Position numbers and translations under genes: made by a program. Source: Biscogniauxia marginata (lineage: Eukaryota > Ascomycota > Sordariomycetes > Xylariales > Xylariaceae). From it: a stretch of 64,000 nt of DNA. Positions within the stretch are counted from its first letter, which is position 1. Each line of letters opens with the position of its first letter. The notes under the pieces are model-generated. The model worked only from the letters and a program-made list of their open reading frames with translations, searched no databases and had not been told where the DNA came from. The stretch lies in assembly GCA_022695795.1 (NCBI GenBank), contig MU404106.1:62535-126534 (forward strand). Direction: 5' to 3'. Positions 59,230-64,000 of this stretch are shown here, in pieces.

Positions 59230-59700
59230 AAATCGTTCCTTCGTCAAAATATCGGAGACAACCTCATAGTCAAGATTGAAACTTAAATATAGATGTTTCG
59301 GATATATCTCCATAATTTACATGATATATGGTATGCTATAACGTTAATAAAAGGTAAGTTGTATTTTAACTTCAAAGTACTTAAAAGTACTGTATTTTAA
59401 AAGATTAATGACAACGTATAAAAGTAACAACTTTTTTATAATGAGTTATAATTATATATCTTAAATTTAACATCTTTTATATATTTAACAAGCCCTTTTT
59501 ACGTATTAACATATTTCGTATTAAAGAAACTAAATCTTGCCCCCCTTTTTTATGGTTTATATGTCTAGTATATGCTTTATAAATTGAATATACGGTTTAT
59601 AAAAAAATTTAGAAGTTCTAGTCTCCAACATAATCAGTTTTTAACGACAAAGCCTTTAAATACTTCTCCTTCCTCGAGATTATCGCCGTAACCCCCCCCC
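59230..59700. other. AT-rich, RIP-like patch
   Basis: Nearly all A/T with repeated TTTAAA, TATAAA and AAAAGTAC words, ending abruptly at a C-run (59691-59702) near the secreted-protein gene. It has no coding potential. The composition is as expected of a RIP-degraded repeat, though no recognisable element ends remain. Confidence 0.5.
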
Positions 59701-59748
59701 CGGGGTATTCTCACTAACTTTTCTATTTCCTTTTTCTTTTTTCTTGGT

Positions 59749-60610
59749 TTACACCCCCGCTAACTCCGCCGTCACGCACGGCCCATCGTGGAGGACCGTA
59801 TGCTTCGGGTTGACGCCGTCCTTGACCGGGATCGCGAGGGCGACCGTCTCGTCGTTCCCGGGGTACCGCGTTATATGTCCCCAGCCCGAGATATCAGCCG
59901 TGTCGTCAGCGTATATGAGGCCGTACTTGCCGCCGTACACCCAAGCCTCTCCGGTAGCGTTCGGCAATGTTACTGTTTTTTTTTTAAATCAGCTTTTTTC
60001 TTTTCTTTCGAAACACGTATGTACTTTTACTTTAATTATTATTTTCCTCGTTACTTTACTGGGGTAACTTTTATCTTCCTTCCGTAAGAAGGGATGGACA
60101 GACATACAGACAGACAGGAAGAAGAGGGAAGTAAGAAAAGACCTACGATGTATCAAACCGCTTATAAACCAGACATATCTGATCGTAAGACGTCAACCCC
60201 CCTTTCCGTCAGTTCATCGGCTCTAGTACCGATAACGATAACAGCAACAGCAACGATGGGACCACTAGAAAAGAGATAAAAACCCACTGCTTCGCCGGCG
60301 CATTGTGCAAGCCGCCGTCGAACCGCGCCGGCAGCACCGTGTACGTGGCGTTAGCCAGGTCGCCGAGCTGCAGGGCCTGCGTCCCCGATATGCCGGGCAC
60401 GTCGGAAGTGGCGAACGGGGCGCTCAGGCGCCAGCACTCGAGGACGGAGACGCGGCCGCGCCCCGTGATCGCCGTCAGGTTGAGGTATGTCTCGCTGCCG
60501 TCGGAGCGGGGGGCGATACTATGGCCGCCGCCGCTATTTCTGTCGCAGCAGAGCGCGAGCGCGACGAATAGGGCGGACAGGGCGGATAGGAAGGAGGGGA
60601 GGTTACGCAT
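59749..60610 (-). CDS. secreted hypothetical protein, interrupted or mis-spliced
   Basis: Two parts are evident. The first (60610 to about 60275) starts MRNLPSFLSALSALFVALAL, a signal peptide ending before about residue 22, then NLTAITGRGRVSVLECWRL, ALQLGDLANATYTVLPARFD and GGLHNAPAKQWV. The second (about 59980-59749) reads TLPNATGEAWVYGGKYGLIY, then GWGHITRYPGNDETVALAIP and HTVLHDGPC, ending at TAA. Together they look like one small secreted beta-rich (cupin-like) protein of about 190 aa. The second exon needs a phase-1 donor (its acceptor AAAACAG is followed by TAACATTG), but no phase-1 GT exists at the end of the first. So either a small middle exon exists in the approximately 290-bp gap or the gene is damaged. 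The gap contains a CAGA repeat (60097-60118). Confidence 0.55.
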
Positions 60611-62381
60611 GTTCCGGAGTGTCAGGTGGGGGGGATAAGTGGTAGAATATATAAGGAGTAAGAATAGTAATGCTTAATTTCTAGTTCCAATCCTTTGGAA
60701 GGGTAGATACCTAGGTATATATATTATGTGCGTCTTACGTTCCCAAGACAAGTTAAGTGAGAAAGAGTGGGCTTAGCTCAGTTATAGGGTGTTCTCACAA
60801 ACTATATAGTTGGGTATCCCAATATATGTGTAAGAGTTTAGGTAAGTAATTAGGTTTGTTGCTGACGCCATCCACATCTGGCATCGTGGTGATGAGATGA
60901 CGGTTCGATAGATATAAAGATTAGCCAGCTTCACGTCTAGGAAGATCAAACAAAAAAATCTTTAACAACTATCACTTAAATATGGGAAAATACCCATGTA
61001 TCCTCCATCCCTAAATAAATAGATAGATGTCTAAGCAGAAGTACCCAAGTCAGTAAACATGAGGGTGTTTTTTCCCCCGCATCTCGAGGTTTCAAGGTAC
61101 GACAACGTAACCGTGAGATTTTAGACAATGTTTATACCCCGTATCACCGGGGTGTTGCACCCTATCCTATAGCTTCTACTCCTTAAGCCGCGGTAAGAGA
61201 ACGGGACGGGATGCACGTCCAACTTAAGTTTATCGGCTAACTTCAAGTTACTTATTCCCGGTCCCTCATCCAACCACAAGCTCAAACAGAGAGAGATCAA
61301 CAAACAAAACATTGCAATGTCTGTTACGGCAGTGCTAGGCCAACCCCACTAGGCTACTCCGCTCCCAAAGGGTAACAGAATATCAAATCCGCTGATTTGA
61401 TTGATACCTTAGGTTGACTTATATGTTGTCACGGCGCCGTGCCATGACAATGTCCATCCATCCTTTCTTTCTTACATAATTGGCCATTCGGTTCGGGAGG
61501 GGGAACCGAAGTTCTAGTTACCTAGGTTAAGTTAAGTTAGGTCAAGTAACAAATCGATCGGCCTTCTTAACTATACTATATAAACCCCCCACCTACATAA
61601 CGTAATCAATCTATCTTGAACATTTCTAGCATGTGATAATAGCTTAACTATACCAGTCTACGTATTTAACTTCAAACTCGATGTTATATAAAGACGCCGC
61701 GTTACATTTTATTAGTTAAACTATTAAGTATTTTTATTAAATTTGTATGTTTCGAAATAATTTGAAATAATTAATTATTAAAAGGTAACATAGCACTAAA
61801 GCGACGTTGTTATACTAAATATTGTATGTATCTTAGTTTATATATAAGATGCTTTACTTTCACAAATCACTTTAACTTAGGTACCTTGCCAATATACAAT
61901 ACACACTAGTCCTCATCTCATCCAAGTCATATCACGAACTTCACCGCAACGAAGCCGTCAGGTGTAATCAATACACAAGGAAACGATGAAGTTAAAACAA
62001 GTTTTTTTTTTTCTACATTTATATAAAAGTTAAGATAAAAATATGGTCTTCCTCTATACATGATCGCCTCGCCGTGTGCAAGCACGTCTTAAGATACATA
62101 TTGAGCAGCACACTCCTCCTGCTCCCCACCAGTACCTTCTCTTCCAAGCATTCCTCTCTTCCCATTTTTATTTAGATAAAAAAAGATAACTAGATAGGAT
62201 GGATTAGCCTCTCTTTGCTAATGATATTTCTCCTGCTCTTGCCTCTTCTACTACAACTACAGAGGATATATTTGAAAACCGCCGATTTCATACCGCGTAT
62301 CTGGCATTACCCGTACTCGTAATATCCGATGCGCCTGCCCCATCCCCGTCATTGCTAGGTTATTCTTAATCGTCGTCTTCT
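60611..62381. other. AT-rich intergenic region
   Basis: No gene is seen. It holds ACCTAGGT copies (60707-60720 and 61518-61529), a degraded inverted-repeat stretch at about 61690-61835 and T-rich sequence downstream of SDH1. A TATA-like TATATAAGGA at about 60646-60655 precedes the secreted-protein gene (read on the minus strand). Confidence 0.5.
61690..61835. repeat. degraded inverted-repeat element
   Basis: The left arm contains GCGTTACATTTTATTAGTTAA and the right arm, reversed, reads TATGTTACCTTTTAATAATTA, with a short AT-rich loop between. The GCCGCG / GTCGC outer bases recall the ends of the TIR element at 11.8 kb. It may be another RIP-altered MITE copy; similarity was judged by eye. 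Confidence 0.35.
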
Positions 62382-64000
62382 TTAATAAGTCCGCTTGAAT
62401 GGTGGTACGGCTTTGCATTCGGCCTCGTCTAGCGTCGTTCCAATCACCCGTCTGTAGCCGATATCGATCTTGCCCTGAGGCTTCTTCTGGAACGTGAGAG
62501 TGTGCTTCATCCAGTTCTTGTCGTCTCGTTCGGGGTAGTCTTCCCGGGCATGAGCTCCACGCGATTCCTTTCGGTTCGCAGCGGCCACGGCGGTTTGAGT
62601 TCTGAGATCTGGTTAGCGCACATATCTTCGAAAGAATGATTCATGACAATAGAATACTTACGCGCAGGTGAGCAAGTTTCTTAGCTCGAGTGTTTCGACG
62701 AGGTCCGAGTTCCAGATCATGCTGCGATCTTTAATGCCGACCTGGGGGAACCAGGTGTCGATATTTGTAACCCTCTTGACACCCTCGTCAAGACTTTCCT
62801 GCGTACGGAAGACGCTCACATCTGTTTGCATAGCCTTCTGCATAGCGAGTCTTATCTCAGCGGTGCTCTTCGGGCCGTTGGAGTTGCGGACTTGGTCTAG
62901 AACCTCGATTGATTCAGCACCCGCATCAGCGCTGATGGGCTTGGGTGCAGTGCCGGGCGAGAAGTTGTCTCTGATTGTGTGGGACACAGCACGACCGAAG
63001 ACGACCAGGTCCAAGAGAGAGTTGGCACCCAGGCGGTTAGCACCGTGGACAGAGACACAAGCAGCTTCACCGCAAGCAAATAGGCCAGGAACAACCTTAT
63101 CATTGCCCTTCTCATCAACCGTAAGAACTTCTCCAGTGTACCGGGTGGGTATACCACCCATGTTGTAGTGAACAGTTGGCAGGACGGGAATAGGTTGCTT
63201 TCGGACATCGACGCCAGAGAAAATGGCGGCAGTTTCAGAGATACCAGGCAGACGCTCGGCGAGGACTTCAGCAGGGAGATGGCTCAACTGAAGGTAGATG
63301 TGATCCTTCTCAGGGCCAACACCTCGTCCTTCTCGGATTTCCATGGTCATGGATCGAGAGACGACATCGCGACTGGCTAAATCTTTGGCGGTAGGCGCAT
63401 ATCGCTCCATGAATCTCTCACCCTCCGAGTTGAGGAGATAACCACCCTCACCACGAGAGCCTTCGGTGATCAAACAACCGGCCCCATAGATACCGGTGGG
63501 GTGGAATTGGACGAACTCGAGATCCTGATTGGGAAGACCAGCGCGAGCGACCATAGCCATTCCGTCACCGGTACAAGTGTGTGCCGACGTGCAACTGAAG
63601 TAGGCCCGCCCGTATCCACCAGTAGCCAAGACTGTGTTATGAGCAAGGAACCGGTGGAGCGTCCCGTCTTCCTGGTTGTAGGCCAAGACACCGCGGCATT
63701 CTCCGTCCTGCATGATGAGATCAAGGGCGAAGAACTCAATGAAATAGTTGGTGCTGTGCCGCAGGGATTGGCCGTAGAGGGTATGCAGAAGAGCGTGGCC
63801 GGTTCGGTCAGCAGCAGCGCAGCATCGGTACGCCTGGCCACCCTTTCCATACTTCTGCGACTGGCCGCCGAAAGCACGCTGGTAACTAGATCAAGTCGTT
63901 AGCCGCCGGGTGCTCGGGCGGAGGCGATCCAACACACTCACATTTTGCCGTCTTCTGTTCTCGAAAACGGACATCCGTAGTTTTCTAGCTCGATGATAGA
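62382..64000 (-). CDS. SDH1: succinate dehydrogenase flavoprotein subunit (5'-truncated by window edge)
   Basis: The catalytic FAD subunit of mitochondrial complex II, which oxidises succinate to fumarate and passes electrons through the iron-sulfur subunit to ubiquinone. Only the C-terminal two-thirds or so lies in the window. Exons are 64000-63942 (partial), 63885-62662 and 62601-62382, joined in phase. Signatures are [129 protein letters not shown], and [19 protein letters not shown] (substrate and FAD contacts). The C-terminus [15 protein letters not shown] is typical. Nothing is broken. The FAD-linking His and presequence lie beyond the edge. Confidence 0.97.

Noticed and set aside
1..64000. 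Secondary-metabolite backbone gene or polyketide cluster
   Set aside because: SDR, MFS and Zn2Cys6 genes suggested it, but no PKS, NRPS, terpene synthase or DMATS domain is visible.

Overview
The window looks like a nuclear contig of a filamentous ascomycete (Pezizomycotina, most likely Sordariomycetes). The reasons are short introns of about 50-130 bp with GTAAGT/GTGAGT-type donors and CTAAC-like branch sites, a fungal Zn2Cys6 transcription factor, a GT15 mannosyltransferase, an HDEL-ended protein disulfide isomerase, PEX10, BEM46, and AT-rich patches whose mismatches are all transitions, as expected after RIP. The subphylum call is firm; the class is inference. I rebuilt gene models by hand and checked reading phase at every junction. 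Exon coordinates are in each entry. 21 protein genes are supported and one more is doubtful.

Region 1 (1-11.2 kb) is accessory in character: an SDR oxidoreductase, a tail-to-tail DHA1-type MFS transporter, then after 3 kb of gene-free DNA a large C2H2 + Zn2Cys6 transcription factor. Enzyme, exporter and regulator together resemble a small metabolic cluster, but no PKS, NRPS or terpene backbone is present. A short TIR element (MITE) with RIP-type mutations follows at 11.77-12.03 kb.

Region 2 (12.4-31 kb) holds a membrane-anchored alpha/beta hydrolase behind a (CAGA)n microsatellite, a 219-aa protein of possible tubby-like fold, a second SDR lacking the catalytic lysine, a cytidine deaminase, a sugar porter with a one-codon microexon, and two large disordered minus-strand proteins (571 and about 1193 aa).

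Region 3 (32.6-52.7 kb) is a conserved housekeeping run dominated by the endomembrane system and organelles: PDI (ER), a small probable mitochondrial membrane protein, a Dap1-like cytochrome b5 protein, a GT15 mannosyltransferase (Golgi) convergent with an ERD1-like EXS protein (Golgi), PEX10 (peroxisome), a LYAR-type nucleolar zinc-finger protein and BEM46.

Region 4 (52.7-64 kb) is gene-sparse and AT-rich. It holds a 242-aa cysteine-rich secreted protein, a doubtful small zinc-finger-like ORF, a second secreted protein whose exons do not join in frame, and the C-terminal part of succinate dehydrogenase flavoprotein (SDH1), which runs off the right edge. Intergenic DNA throughout carries many copies of a palindromic ACCTAGGT / TAGGTACCTA motif. 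I saw no prokaryote-type system, CRISPR array or rRNA. The most unusual things are the splice microexons (3 and 20 nt), the catalytically degenerate SDR, an intron whose retention keeps the frame, and the dispersed palindromic motif.
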